Positions 45,038-54,356 of a DNA stretch of 64,000 nucleotides are shown one piece after another. Below the pieces are notes generated by a model. The model searched no databases and had not been told where the DNA came from. It saw only the letters and a program-made list of their open reading frames with translations. Both the position numbers and the translations under genes were made by a program. Within the stretch, counting starts at the first letter, position 1, and every line of letters starts with the position of its first letter. The stretch covers positions 124,001 through 188,000 of the forward strand of contig JAHQJS010000008.1 of assembly GCA_019057385.1 (NCBI GenBank), given 5' to 3'. This DNA is from Candidatus Borrarchaeum weybense. Lineage in GTDB: Archaea > Asgardarchaeota > Sifarchaeia > Borrarchaeales > Borrarchaeaceae.

Positions 45038-45307
45038 ATGAAGGTTCTCTTAGGTGTAGTAATAGGTCTTATAAACGGTTTTATTGGTATAATCCATTGG
45101 CCAGGAGTTGTGATAGGTGTAGCCGCCCTTTTTGTCACTTATCCACTTTCTCTCTTATTGATACGTTACACTGGAGGTCAATCTCCTGAGGCAGCTCAGT
45201 TAAAACCATTTAAAATCTTGACAAATGGCTTACCTGCCTACTTATTCGTATGGGTCGTAACTTGGACAGTAATTTTTAATTTGCTAAATCCAGGTGCTTT
45301 TTTCTAA
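45038..45307 (+). CDS. Small membrane protein, possibly EMC6-like
   Basis: The product has 89 residues with three hydrophobic segments: VVIGLINGFIGIIHWPGVV, IGVAALFVTYPLSLLLI and LPAYLFVWVVTWTVIFNLL. The order and spacing resemble EMC6 (a glycine-rich helix, a helix ending in LSLLL, a basic loop, and a last helix preceded by P-L-x-x-G and containing [FV]W-x-x-x-[YF]). EMC6 is a core subunit of the eukaryotic membrane protein insertase EMC, and archaeal homologues have been proposed. The match is by eye over a short hydrophobic protein, so it is not secure. ATG at 45038 is preferred; a TTG at 45011 is possible. Confidence 0.45.
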   Translation: MKVLLGVVIGLINGFIGIIHWPGVVIGVAALFVTYPLSLLLIRYTGGQSPEAAQLKPFKILTNGLPAYLFVWVVTWTVIFNLLNPGAFF

Positions 45308-45358
45308 AAGAAGCACCCTTCAATTCTATCTATTAGATAATGTCAAATGCCCTTCATC

Positions 45359-46736
45359 GTGAACTACCCCACTCTTACGGATGGGGCTTCCTGCGAGTCC
45401 TCCTAACTCCCTACGATGGGAGAAACTTTCGTTTTACACTTGGCTGTGTGTCGCAGATTATCGAGAAATACCCGATAGCCTGTCCACTTGGCATTCTGTG
45501 ATAGGTAACGTTTCATGAGGATGATTGCACTATTTTTGTCCCTCTCTATCACGTTACCACAGTCACATCTCATAACTCGTTTCCAAATTGGCATAAAGTG
45601 CTGTTTGCCGTACATCCAACATTCTTTGGTCGAGTTTCGTTCGTCACTTTCTATTGTCCTTTTACCTACTCGCCTCGACTTGTAGGTTAGAAAATGCACG
45701 AACCGTCCCAGCGCCCCTGTGTTCTGTGTAGCGCGGTTCAACCCCGCTCTCATGGCTTTCGGCACCTTGTTCGACTGTGCCATGCATTTGACTTCTAGCT
45801 GGCCTACGATCAGAGTGTTAGCTTTGGTGTTCTCCACCAGTTTCCTGCTGAGTTTATGTTGAAAATCACGTGTCTGATCATCCCGCTTCCGCTCGTATTT
45901 CTGTTTGATCTGATTGAGCAATTTCCATCTGTTGCTGAATTTCTTACACTTATCCTTCCGCGATTGTACCTTGGCGATTTTCGGATTCCAATATTTGTCC
46001 GGGCGCTGATTTTTCACCATCAAGAACTTGCTCTGGGAATTTACTGCCGTAACGATATGGGTAATGCCGAGGTCGATGGCTTGATACCGACCGTTATCTA
46101 CAAAGGGGGGTTCTTCCAACTCATAGGTGATGGTCACAAAATATCGCCCTCTATGTGATGAGATGGCGACTTGTTTTACCTGTGTATCGTCAAAAGAGAA
46201 TTTGTCAGGGATGGTAAATTCCAGTGGTATATCATTGTATTTGTGGGAAAAGGTAATCATTCCGGGTTCGATCTTGAACCCTGACTGGTTATACACCATA
46301 GTGGTGAAGTAGTTTTTTCCTTTGAATCGCGGGAGACAGGCCTCGATGTGCCCGTTTTTTCGAAGGGCAAAGAACGACTCGTAATCAGCAGCTAATGCCC
46401 TGAGAGCATACTGTAAGACCTTAGAATACACCCACTTATACTCTGGGAATTGCTCTTTGATGAGTGGCAGGTCGTTTTGCTGCTTGCGGTAATTCACACC
46501 CTTTGCTCCAGTTCTATAGGCGTCCATTCTTTCAGCAAGGGCAAAGTTATAGATGAGTCTGCATTTTTCCGAGAGTTTCCAAAGCACAGTTTTTTGTGCG
46601 TGATTCGGAAAGATCCTGATTTTCTGTGTGAGTTTCATGGATTTCACCAGACTCTGATATTACTAGTTATACCCAAAAAGTCTATATAAGACCAGTGGCT
46701 TTCATCCCCTACCTGTCGGAGGGGGACTTCCCACCG
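45359..46736 (-). mobile_element. IS200/IS605-type element with tnpB and no tnpA
   Basis: Read on the minus strand, the left end is CGGTGGGAAGTCCCCCTCC then AGGTAGGGGATGAAAGCC. The right end is GCAGGAAGCCCCATCC then AGAGTGGGGTAGTTCAC, ending at 45359. Only tnpB lies inside, so movement would need TnpA in trans. Its ends are close to those of the deleted copy at 61664-61957. The right end begins 52 bp after the EMC6-like gene. Confidence 0.85.
45403..46647 (-). CDS. tnpB: TnpB (IS200/IS605 OrfB) RNA-guided nuclease-like protein
   Basis: The product has 414 residues. The N-terminal helix-turn segment (MKLTQKIRIFPNHAQKTVL) and WED-like region are present. RuvC-I is AIDLGITHIVTAV; RuvC-II is in TLIVGQLEVKCM; RuvC-III is ERDKNSA. 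The zinc finger reads CWMYG and CDCG, so one of four cysteines is replaced by Tyr. RuvC-II has GQL where many TnpBs have EDL. It may thus be weak or inactive. Active TnpBs use an RNA from the element's right end to cut target DNA. Confidence 0.93.
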   Translation of the reverse strand: MKSMKLTQKIRIFPNHAQKTVLWKLSEKCRLIYNFALAERMDAYRTGAKGVNYRKQQNDLPLIKEQFPEYKWVYSKVLQYALRALAADYESFFALRKNGHIEACLPRFKGKNYFTTMVYNQSGFKIEPGMITFSHKYNDIPLEFTIPDKFSFDDTQVKQVAISSHRGRYFVTITYELEEPPFVDNGRYQAIDLGITHIVTAVNSQSKFLMVKNQRPDKYWNPKIAKVQSRKDKCKKFSNRWKLLNQIKQKYERKRDDQTRDFQHKLSRKLVENTKANTLIVGQLEVKCMAQSNKVPKAMRAGLNRATQNTGALGRFVHFLTYKSRRVGKRTIESDERNSTKECWMYGKQHFMPIWKRVMRCDCGNVIERDKNSAIILMKRYLSQNAKWTGYRVFLDNLRHTAKCKTKVSPIVGS

Positions 46737-47187
46737 ATTAAGTTAAAAGATATTTGTCAAGTTAAACTTTTCAAGTATCCTCTTTTATTTTCAATATGTA
46801 AATAACAATGAAATCTCAGAAGTTTTGAGATTTCGCAATGTAGTATTCCTAGAAAAATGCTTTATTGAAAGAAATGTCAAATTTCCATAGAATATTTTCT
46901 TCGTATTCCGTTAAATAAACGCATTAACTATAAATAAAGACTATAAAAATAAAGATTAGATTAATAGACTTATCTTACGTAAACTATAACTTTGTTAGCC
47001 TTGTTAAGGCTCTTTTAATTTGCAGAACTTTTAGCTAAAAAATTCTATGGAATTTGAGAATTTCGCAAAAACGTTTAAATAGTCGAACGTCACTATGTAA
47101 GAGAATGTGAACCATTCAAATAAGATTGAGAAATATGAACTATCCAGATATAATTGTTAAGAGAATTGAGTTGAGTGAGGGAAAGAT
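46737..47187 (+). promoter_or_regulatory. Promoter region of the Lrp-type regulator with a direct repeat
   Basis: This 451-bp AT-rich stretch holds no gene. Near its end is a TATA-like GTTTAAATAG (47075-47084). Downstream, TGAACCATTCAAATA (47108-47122) and TGAACTATCCAGATA (47136-47150) form a direct repeat 28 bp apart, three turns of the helix less a few bases. They lie at or just after the expected transcription start, a place suited to repression, perhaps by the Lrp-type protein itself. Confidence 0.5.
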
Positions 47188-47679
47188 TTGCAATCTGACG
47201 AATGGGAACTCGATGATTTAGACAAACAAATCCTGTCAATATTGCAAGGTAATGCCCGCATTGCTTTTACTGATATTGCCAGACAACTAGATTCACCAGA
47301 TACTACTATTCATTTCAGAGTTCGCCGAATGAAAGATAAGGGGATTATTAAGAACTTTACCGTTCTAATTTCTCCTGAAAGTCTAGGATTAAATCAATAT
47401 GCATTTTTCCGTCTGAAAGTTTCTGGACACATACTGCCAGATATTTCGAAGGAACGTGCCCAACAAATTGCTGAGAAGCAGAAACAAAGACCAGAAATAC
47501 GTTTTGTTGGCATTGAAGATGATGAAACTACTATCATTGGTCTGGCATTAGTCCATGATTTTAAAGAACTTGAAGAACTGCGAAACGTATTCGAAAAAAA
47601 TACGGATATTACTGAGATTCAAATATGGCCTTTAACAAAAGTTCTAAAAGGCGAAGATTATACAGATCAACTTGTATAA
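47188..47679 (+). CDS. Lrp/AsnC-family transcriptional regulator
   Basis: The product has 163 residues. The N-terminal winged helix-turn-helix reads LDDLDKQILSILQGNARIAFTDIARQL, then HFRVRRMKDKGII. The C-terminal part has an alpha/beta domain (FVGIEDDETTIIGLALVHD) of the RAM type, though somewhat longer than usual. The start is TTG at 47188 with GTGAGGGA before it. It is followed after 14 bp by the KaiC-like gene and is likely co-transcribed with it. Confidence 0.88.
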   Translation: MQSDEWELDDLDKQILSILQGNARIAFTDIARQLDSPDTTIHFRVRRMKDKGIIKNFTVLISPESLGLNQYAFFRLKVSGHILPDISKERAQQIAEKQKQRPEIRFVGIEDDETTIIGLALVHDFKELEELRNVFEKNTDITEIQIWPLTKVLKGEDYTDQLV

Positions 47680-47693
47680 TGAGAGGGGAAATA

Positions 47694-48440
47694 ATGGCAA
47701 CTACATCAAAATTAATTGAAAGGGTAAAAACAGGCATCCCTGGACTTGATGGAATCTTACACGGGGGGTTCATAAGAGGTACAAATATTGTCATTTCAGG
47801 GGGCGTTGGTACAGGTAAATCAATTTTTAGCACGCAGTTCCTTGTTGCTGGCGCAGAAAAATATAATGAATCTGGTGTCCTTGTAACTCTAGAAGAAAAA
47901 CCCGCAGAACTTAGAAGAGAGGCTGCTCAGTTTGGATGGAACCTTGAACAACTAGAGAATGAAAAAAAACTCATTATTATTGATGCTGCTTCAAGCAAAG
48001 CAGGACTCCCATCCAGTGAAGAATGGGCGCTCCGCAGAGGCTTTGATTTAAATACGTTAGCACAAGAGATCTATAAGGCTACAAAAACTATTGCAGCTCA
48101 AAGAATAGCCGTTGATTCTCTTTCAGGACTTGGCCTTAGGATAGAATCGTCTGCTGAAGTGCGGGGGTCTATTTTTAAACTAAGTGCACTATTACGTGAA
48201 CTTGGAGTGACGAGTATAATGACCTCGGAGATTTTAAGCAATAGCCCAGGACTTAGCCGTTATGGTGTTGAAGAATTTGTTGCACAAGGTCTAATAATCC
48301 TTTCCTTGGAAGAAGAACAAAGCGAATTGAGACGAAGTATGGTTATCAGAAAAATGCGTGCTACAGCACATAGCTTAAAACGTTTTCCGTTCGAAATCTC
48401 TACTAAAGGAATTGTTGTAATGCCAAGCGGAGAGATGTAG
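47694..48440 (+). CDS. KaiC/GvpD-like RecA-fold ATPase
   Basis: The product has 248 residues and one RecA-fold domain. IPGLDGILHGGFIRGTNIVISG leads to Walker A GGVGTGKS (about 36-43); the Walker B strand is RIAVDSLSGL. The C-terminal part has RRSMVIRKMRATAHSLKRFPF, as in archaeal KaiC-like proteins. There are no tandem domains, so it is not a clock-type KaiC. ATG at 47694 has GAGAGGGGA before it. Such proteins are often paired with regulators in archaea, as here. Confidence 0.9.
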   Translation: MATTSKLIERVKTGIPGLDGILHGGFIRGTNIVISGGVGTGKSIFSTQFLVAGAEKYNESGVLVTLEEKPAELRREAAQFGWNLEQLENEKKLIIIDAASSKAGLPSSEEWALRRGFDLNTLAQEIYKATKTIAAQRIAVDSLSGLGLRIESSAEVRGSIFKLSALLRELGVTSIMTSEILSNSPGLSRYGVEEFVAQGLIILSLEEEQSELRRSMVIRKMRATAHSLKRFPFEISTKGIVVMPSGEM

Positions 48441-48484
48441 AACATCTTTAAGCCAATAAACACAATTTTCGTTTCTTTATCCTT

Positions 48485-48988
48485 TTAAACTAAAGCACTC
48501 TTTTTTAAATATTCTACAATACCTCCGTTATCTAAAATCTCAACTAAGAATTCTGGCAATGGTTTCATGTTTATTCTATCTCCATTAGTAAGATTCTTCA
48601 CCTCGCCAGTTGAAGGGGTAATAACCAATTCATCAAGATCCATTCCAAAGCTAGATATACCTGGTGCTATAAACACGGGAAGTCCAATATTTATTGCGTT
48701 TCGAAAGAATATACGAGCAAAGCTCTCCGCTAAAACTGCTTTTATTCCAGAATACTTTAATACATAAGGAGCTTGTTCTCTTGAACTACCCGACCCAAAA
48801 TTCCTGCCGGCAACAATAATTGTCTGCCCATCTTTGACTTTTTCTAAAAACTGTGTATCAAAGTTTTCAAATGTATATTTAACTAACTTCTCATAGTCTG
48901 AACCTAAAGTAAGTCTATGCGCTGCTATTATCAAGTCTGTATCGATATTATCCCCAAATTTCATGATTTTTCCTCTAATTTCCTTCAT
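48485..48988 (-). CDS. leuD: Isopropylmalate dehydratase-family small subunit (LeuD/HacB)
   Basis: The product has 167 residues, the usual archaeal length. The swivel-domain signature is IIVAGRNFGSGSSREQAPYVLK, with GDNIDTDLII near the N-terminus and RIFFRNAINIGLP later. It joins the large subunit encoded just upstream (4-bp overlap). The pair may act on isopropylmalate, homoaconitate or a similar acid; no flanking leuA, leuB or lysine genes are present to decide. Confidence 0.92.
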   Translation of the reverse strand: MKEIRGKIMKFGDNIDTDLIIAAHRLTLGSDYEKLVKYTFENFDTQFLEKVKDGQTIIVAGRNFGSGSSREQAPYVLKYSGIKAVLAESFARIFFRNAINIGLPVFIAPGISSFGMDLDELVITPSTGEVKNLTNGDRINMKPLPEFLVEILDNGGIVEYLKKSALV

Positions 48989-50250
48989 TTTACATCCCTC
49001 GGATCTGTGATTTTTCCCATCAAAGAAGAAGCGGCAACTGTGGCACTAGAAGCTAAGAACACTTCACTTGTTCTGTCTCCCATCCTGCCAATAAAATTGC
49101 GATTAGTTGTTGAAATGCACTTTTCTCCAGGACCCAACACACCCATATGTCCACCTAGGCATGGTCCACATGTTGGTGTAGAAACAACTCCACCTGCTTC
49201 TGCAAAGATCTCCAGAAGTCCTTCTCTTAATGCTTGTAACCAGATTTGCTGTGTACCAGGAATTACAATCAGCCTGAAATTTGCTTTCACTTGCTTTCCT
49301 TTTAGTATTTTTGCCGCTATTCTCAAATCTGTAAGTCTTCCACCAGTACATGAACCAATAAAGGCTTGGTCAACTTCTTGCCCTTCTAATTCCCTTGCAG
49401 TAACAACATTTGACGGTAAATGAGGTTTTGCGACCACAGGTTCAAGATTATCTGCTTCTATTTCGATTTTTTCTAAGTATTCGGCATCTTTATCACTAGT
49501 TAATGGTGTAAACACTTTTTTGGTTCTTTGCTCGATATATTCTATTGTTCTTTCATCAGGACAGACTATTCCTGTCTTAGCACCTGCTTCTATGCTCATG
49601 TTACAAATCGTAAAACGTTCATCAAATGGAAGTGCTCGTAATGCGTTTCCATCAAATTCCATTGCTCTATACGTAGCACCATCTACACCAATATCTCCTA
49701 TAATCGATAAAATGACATCTTTACCCGAGATATATCCATGTTCGGGTAAATTTCCTGAAATATTAAAACACATAGTCTCAGGAACTCTAAACCATAATTC
49801 GCCGGTAGCAAACACTACTGCCATTTCTGTTGTACCTATTCCAACTGCAAAGGCGCCTACGGCTCCTGAGGTGCAAGTATGTGAGTCTGTTCCGACAACA
49901 AGATCTCCTGGAACTACATGTCCCTCTTGTGAGATCATTATATGACAAATCCCATGGCGACCAATCGGATAATAATTTGCGATATTTTGCTCTTTTACGA
50001 ATTTCTCCATTGACAAACATAACTTGGCAGACGCAATGTCTTTATTTGGTACAAAATGGTCTGGTGTGACAATTATCCGTGAGGAATCCCAGACTTTTCC
50101 ACCCAATTGTTCCAAGATTTCAGCGGTAGGTCCGCATAATACATCATGAGTTAAAGCAAGATCTATTTTTGCAGTTACTATTTGACCGCTTGTTACATGT
50201 TTTTCTCCAGATGCCCTTGCTAGTATTTTTTCTGAAATCGTATAGCCCAT
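48985..50250 (-). CDS. leuC: Isopropylmalate dehydratase-family large subunit (LeuC/HacA)
   Basis: The product has 421 residues with the [4Fe-4S] cluster cysteines in FIGSCTGGRL near residue 300 and in TPTCGPCLGGHMG near residue 360. Other aconitase-family segments are VGTDSHTCTSGAVGAFAVGIG and MSIEAGAKTGI. It overlaps leuD by 4 bp. GATGAAAG lies before the ATG. It belongs to the archaeal subfamily of about 420 residues. Confidence 0.93.
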   Translation of the reverse strand: MGYTISEKILARASGEKHVTSGQIVTAKIDLALTHDVLCGPTAEILEQLGGKVWDSSRIIVTPDHFVPNKDIASAKLCLSMEKFVKEQNIANYYPIGRHGICHIMISQEGHVVPGDLVVGTDSHTCTSGAVGAFAVGIGTTEMAVVFATGELWFRVPETMCFNISGNLPEHGYISGKDVILSIIGDIGVDGATYRAMEFDGNALRALPFDERFTICNMSIEAGAKTGIVCPDERTIEYIEQRTKKVFTPLTSDKDAEYLEKIEIEADNLEPVVAKPHLPSNVVTARELEGQEVDQAFIGSCTGGRLTDLRIAAKILKGKQVKANFRLIVIPGTQQIWLQALREGLLEIFAEAGGVVSTPTCGPCLGGHMGVLGPGEKCISTTNRNFIGRMGDRTSEVFLASSATVAASSLMGKITDPRDVK

Positions 50251-50472
50251 CTTTCATCACTATACATATTGGTTTTTCCTCAAAATCTCACAGATTTTTA
50301 AAAGTTTACTGGAGAAAAAAAGTTGCCTATCTTTAATAAGATATAATTGTATACTGACAACGGAATTTCTTGGCTTTTCTAAAAGTTAAAATTTAAAATC
50401 CACAATCACTATTAAAAATGAAGGTTGATTACAAGCCCCCTTAAAAGAGTAATTTTCCTTTGAGGTGTTTCT

Positions 50473-51771
50473 TTGAGGTATTTAACGATTGATGAAGCTT
50501 TGAATAGGGGTTCTGGAGCAGTAAATTTAAGAGGCTGGGTTTATAGAGAACGAAAATCGAACAAATTTGTATTCATAGTCCTAAGAGACGAATCTGACAT
50601 AATACAATGTGTTATATCAAAGGAAAAAAATCCAGAACTCTTTGAAGAAGCCACAAAATTAACGATTGAATCGTCCGTACGGCTCACAGGTGAATTAAAG
50701 AAGGATGATAGGGCTCCCACCGGCTATGAAATTTCTCCTGTATCTGATTTGGAGGTTATACAAATTGCCGACCCTTTCCCAATAACTGCGGAGCAGTCTC
50801 TTGAACTTCTCTACGACAATAGACACCTTTGGTTAAGGTCAAGGAAATTAAATGCCGTATTAAAAGTTCGGCATTGCGTGGTTGGAGCCATTCACGAGTT
50901 CTTCAGAAGTCGTGGATATTATTTATTTGATGCCCCCATTTTTCAACCCATTCAATCTGAAGGTGGCGCTACGCTTTTTGAAGTTAAATACTTTGAAGAT
51001 GACAAGATTTACTTAAGCCAAACATGGCAATTGTATGCTGAAGCAGCGATTTTTTCATTAGGCAAGATCTACAATATGGGGCCAACGTTTAGAGCAGAAA
51101 AATCAAAATCTTCAAGGCATTTGGCAGAATTTTGGATGGCCGAAATGGAAGCCGCTTGGATGAAGCTTGATGAGGTCACAGAAGTCGCAAAAGATGAAGT
51201 TCGATTTATCATACAAGAAGTTCTAAAACATAATAGGAAAGAAATTGAAATTCTACAGAGAGACATTGACTTGTTAGAACGTTATGCAAAAGAAGAATAT
51301 CCGACGATCAAATATTCTGAAGCGTTAGATATACTCGCTAACGAATATCAAATGCATGTTCCCTGGGGTAAGGATTTAAGAACCATCGAAGAAGGAAAGA
51401 TCGGCGAATACTTTAACGTACCTGTAGTTGTTACACATTATCCCACTAAAATCATGGGGTTTTACAAACCTCCGAGTGAGGATAAACCTGAGGAAGCGTT
51501 ATGTTTTGACATGTTAGCACCAGAGGGGTATTGTGAAATCATTGGTGGGTCGGAAAGAAGTTTGTTAGTTAACGATATGATAAAAAGATTGGAAGCAGAA
51601 GGTGAAGATCCCACAAAATATGAATGGTATTTTGACCTGCGAAAGTATGGTAGTGTGCCCCATTCGGGCTACGGGTTGGGCGTGGAACGAGTAGTCAGTT
51701 GGATTTGTGGACTAGATAATATTAAGGACGCCATAGCTTTCCCGAGAACTATGACGCGAAAGAATCCATAA
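50473..51771 (+). CDS. asnS: Asparaginyl-tRNA synthetase
   Basis: The product has 432 residues: an OB-fold anticodon-binding domain (1-105, VNLRGWVYRERKSNKFVF) and a class IIb catalytic domain. QSEGGATLFEVKYF lies near the amino-acid pocket, motif 2 is GPTFRAEKSKSSRHLAEFW, and motif 3 is GYGLGVERVVSWICG, followed by IAFPRTMTR. The GGATLFEV segment favours AsnRS over AspRS. The start is TTG at 50473, five nt after GAGGTG. A relative in some archaea is an AsnRS-like asparagine synthetase that lacks the OB domain; the OB domain here argues against that. Confidence 0.93.
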   Translation: MRYLTIDEALNRGSGAVNLRGWVYRERKSNKFVFIVLRDESDIIQCVISKEKNPELFEEATKLTIESSVRLTGELKKDDRAPTGYEISPVSDLEVIQIADPFPITAEQSLELLYDNRHLWLRSRKLNAVLKVRHCVVGAIHEFFRSRGYYLFDAPIFQPIQSEGGATLFEVKYFEDDKIYLSQTWQLYAEAAIFSLGKIYNMGPTFRAEKSKSSRHLAEFWMAEMEAAWMKLDEVTEVAKDEVRFIIQEVLKHNRKEIEILQRDIDLLERYAKEEYPTIKYSEALDILANEYQMHVPWGKDLRTIEEGKIGEYFNVPVVVTHYPTKIMGFYKPPSEDKPEEALCFDMLAPEGYCEIIGGSERSLLVNDMIKRLEAEGEDPTKYEWYFDLRKYGSVPHSGYGLGVERVVSWICGLDNIKDAIAFPRTMTRKNP

Positions 51772-51871
51772 TTCCAAATACCAGAATTCGTTAAATGTTG
51801 TCGTGTTCTACTTTTTTATTCAGCATATAAAAGAAGCCTTGCTTTTTGTTTATAAGAAGAACTTGAGGACA

Positions 51872-53101
51872 CTAGGCTTGAAAATTATTCTCGGATTTAA
51901 TTTTTTTTAGAACATAAAAAACTATTATCCCTACAGCAAACCCTACAGCCATATTTGTTAATATCGATAAAATAGCAGTTACAAGCATTATACCTATTTC
52001 CCTAAGATCGCGTTTAATGTCTTTAACGAAACTAACTAACTGAACACTCACAAAAAGTAACATTGCCGCTACTATGCCGATCGGGAATGCTGAAAATAAG
52101 GCAACAATTGATCCTGCAAACAATAAACCTAAAATTAGCTCAATTGTTCCTTCCATGATATTTGCTCCACCTGTCCGAGCGCCAAAAGAATATTGCGCGA
52201 CTAGCCCGCCGCCCCCGTGACACATAGGAAAGCCACCAAAGAAGGGTGCAGCTAAATTCATTACCCCCATGTTTTGCATAATTCTTTTTTCACTGACTGC
52301 TCTTTCTGGGAAATAATCTTTAATTAAGGCTGCTACCACAATTACCGCATTTGTAATACTTAGAGGAATCTGGGCGATACCTGCTAAAAGCATTCCTTGA
52401 TACATGCTTTGCAATGTCGGTGCTGTAAGAGGCGGTAATGTGAAATTAAAGATAATCACTCCCAATAACTGACCTTGAAACGCTATAATCCCAATCCCAA
52501 GAAGTACTAATACAAGTGCTGCTGGGGCGTTCTTGTTATTTCTTAATAAGACTATTAGAATAATGGCGATAAGACCGAAAAGCAATCCTGACAGCAGCAT
52601 TTCAAAACCAGTAAGTGCGAGACTTATTCCTAGTGCTAAAAGAATTCCCCTAATTACACATTGCGGAGTATATTTTGAAATTTTCTCGATTACAGATTCT
52701 CCTTTGATCTTAGTAAAGGAAAGACCAAGCCACGCTAAACCTAGACTAAACCCTGTGCCATACACCAAACTTGGAGTCCATTTTTGCGCGATGGCAGCAC
52801 TCGCGACAACTTTTTTGGGTTGAAGAGGCATTGGGATCTTGTAAACTAAACCTAGAAAGATATTGGTTAGCCCCAACATCACGAGAAAACCTGCCGGATG
52901 TAACCCTACTATCACGATATAACCTATAGCTAGGGGGACTAACGTTCCAAAATCTCCCATTGATCCCGCTAACTCTCTTAAATTAAATTCGAAATCAGGA
53001 TGTGAACCTTTAACAGGGGTGATGGTAGCAGGCTCTGACTCTGCTTTCGCCTCTAAGCTCTGTTCTTGTTGCTGATCTTCCTTGTCATCTATCAAGTTCA
53101 T
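51872..53101 (-). CDS. MOT1-type molybdate/sulfate transporter
   Basis: The product has 409 residues with about ten hydrophobic segments, after a polar N-terminal stretch of 35 residues. FNLRELAGSMGDFGTLVPLAIG and MPLQPKKVVAS match the two signature regions of the MOT1 (SulP-related) molybdate transporters, and FGGFPMCHGGGGLVAQYSFGARTG is the second half-repeat signature. It is next to a tungstate ABC system, so a Mo/W oxyanion is the likely cargo. Confidence 0.88.
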   Translation of the reverse strand: MNLIDDKEDQQQEQSLEAKAESEPATITPVKGSHPDFEFNLRELAGSMGDFGTLVPLAIGYIVIVGLHPAGFLVMLGLTNIFLGLVYKIPMPLQPKKVVASAAIAQKWTPSLVYGTGFSLGLAWLGLSFTKIKGESVIEKISKYTPQCVIRGILLALGISLALTGFEMLLSGLLFGLIAIILIVLLRNNKNAPAALVLVLLGIGIIAFQGQLLGVIIFNFTLPPLTAPTLQSMYQGMLLAGIAQIPLSITNAVIVVAALIKDYFPERAVSEKRIMQNMGVMNLAAPFFGGFPMCHGGGGLVAQYSFGARTGGANIMEGTIELILGLLFAGSIVALFSAFPIGIVAAMLLFVSVQLVSFVKDIKRDLREIGIMLVTAILSILTNMAVGFAVGIIVFYVLKKIKSENNFQA

Positions 53102-53357
53102 CTATCCTCTTAATTAACTTCAAGATGCAGGCAATCCATTCCCTAGAACTATGACTCGAAAGAATCCTTAATCCAAATATACCAACATCTTTTGACTAGA
53201 AGTTTTTTGTGAAACATCTTGTCAGTATGCTATCCTATTATCATGGGCACTTTCTGGCTTATTTATCGGTAAAGTTGGACGTCAATTAAATGATCTTAAA
53301 CTCTAAAAATTCTTTATGAGCATATACAAAATAAAAAAAAGGAATGTAATGATGAAT

Positions 53358-54341
53358 TCAATGGCAGTGACAACATTCATGTGCTTCACAGAGTGCTGCT
53401 GTACTTGTTCCAAAGTTGCCGCTTATCGGTCCCCAGTGCGCGAGTTCTGCAGATTGCGTTGAACATCCGGTTATACTTGCACACTTACCATACAAGGGCT
53501 TAAACAAAACTTCGCCACCTACGGTATAACTGGCGATTTTGGCCTGGCCTGCTTCTGAAATCATGAACGCTACGAGATTTTGAGCCATTTCATGATTAAG
53601 ATCTGGATACATCGCTGGATTAATCTGTATCATTCCATAGGGGTTCAGCAGGATTTGATCACCCTCTGATAAGACAATAAGCCCCAATGTGTTCTTTTTG
53701 GATAACCATGTGCCTCGATCTACAAGACAATAACCTAGTTGTTGATCCGCTACCGTTAATGTGTCACCCATCCCCTGACCAGTTTCTACGTACCATGACT
53801 TACCCACAGGGTCTATGCCAGTTTCATCCCAAATAACCAACTCTTTTTTATGCGTGCCTGAGTTATCTCCTCTACTGATAAATACGGCGTTGCCAGCATC
53901 CCCAGCAGCTGCGATTTTTTTGAACGTAGTTGTTGCACTGGTTTGACCAAGTATACCCGCAGGATCGCTTGGCGGTCCAATTATTATGAAATCATTATAC
54001 ATTACACATACACGATGCACTCCATATCCATCATTGACAAATTGATCTTCCGATGCCCGAGCATGGACCAGCAACACATCTGCATCACCCGACTGCGCTG
54101 TAGCTATTGCTTGACCAGTCCCGACAGATACTATGTCGACTTTCACGAGATATCTGTTTTCGAACTCTGGTAGAAGATAATCAAGTAAGCCAGAATCGTA
54201 AGTGGAAGTTGTTGTAGCTAAGATCAGCCTTGGTCGGCCGTATTCCCATGCAGCAAGGCCTACAGTAACGCCAAGTACAGCAACAATGACAACCGCAATC
54301 GCAATTCTCGTTCTTCTTTGACTCCACCTTGACATTTCCAT
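53358..54341 (-). CDS. tupA: Tungstate-binding protein TupA-type, with Cys/His-rich tail
   Basis: The product has 327 residues. An N-terminal transmembrane anchor or signal (TRIAIAVVIVAVLGVTVGLA) is followed by LILATTTSTYDSGLLDYLLP, the oxyanion-binding start of TupA proteins, then GQAIATAQSGDADVLLVHAR and NDFIIIGPPSDPAGI, which are typical of TupA. It is the extracytoplasmic receptor for TupB/TupC, which are divergent from it. The C-terminus ends in CEAHECCHCH, a cluster of cysteines and histidines not usual in the family, which could bind a metal. Confidence 0.9.
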   Translation of the reverse strand: MEMSRWSQRRTRIAIAVVIVAVLGVTVGLAAWEYGRPRLILATTTSTYDSGLLDYLLPEFENRYLVKVDIVSVGTGQAIATAQSGDADVLLVHARASEDQFVNDGYGVHRVCVMYNDFIIIGPPSDPAGILGQTSATTTFKKIAAAGDAGNAVFISRGDNSGTHKKELVIWDETGIDPVGKSWYVETGQGMGDTLTVADQQLGYCLVDRGTWLSKKNTLGLIVLSEGDQILLNPYGMIQINPAMYPDLNHEMAQNLVAFMISEAGQAKIASYTVGGEVLFKPLYGKCASITGCSTQSAELAHWGPISGNFGTSTAALCEAHECCHCH

Positions 54342-54356
54342 ATTCTCCTCAATATT

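Noticed and set aside
49520..49945. 141-residue plus-strand frame in leuC
   Set aside because: It is antisense to the aconitase-family large subunit and contains no motif.
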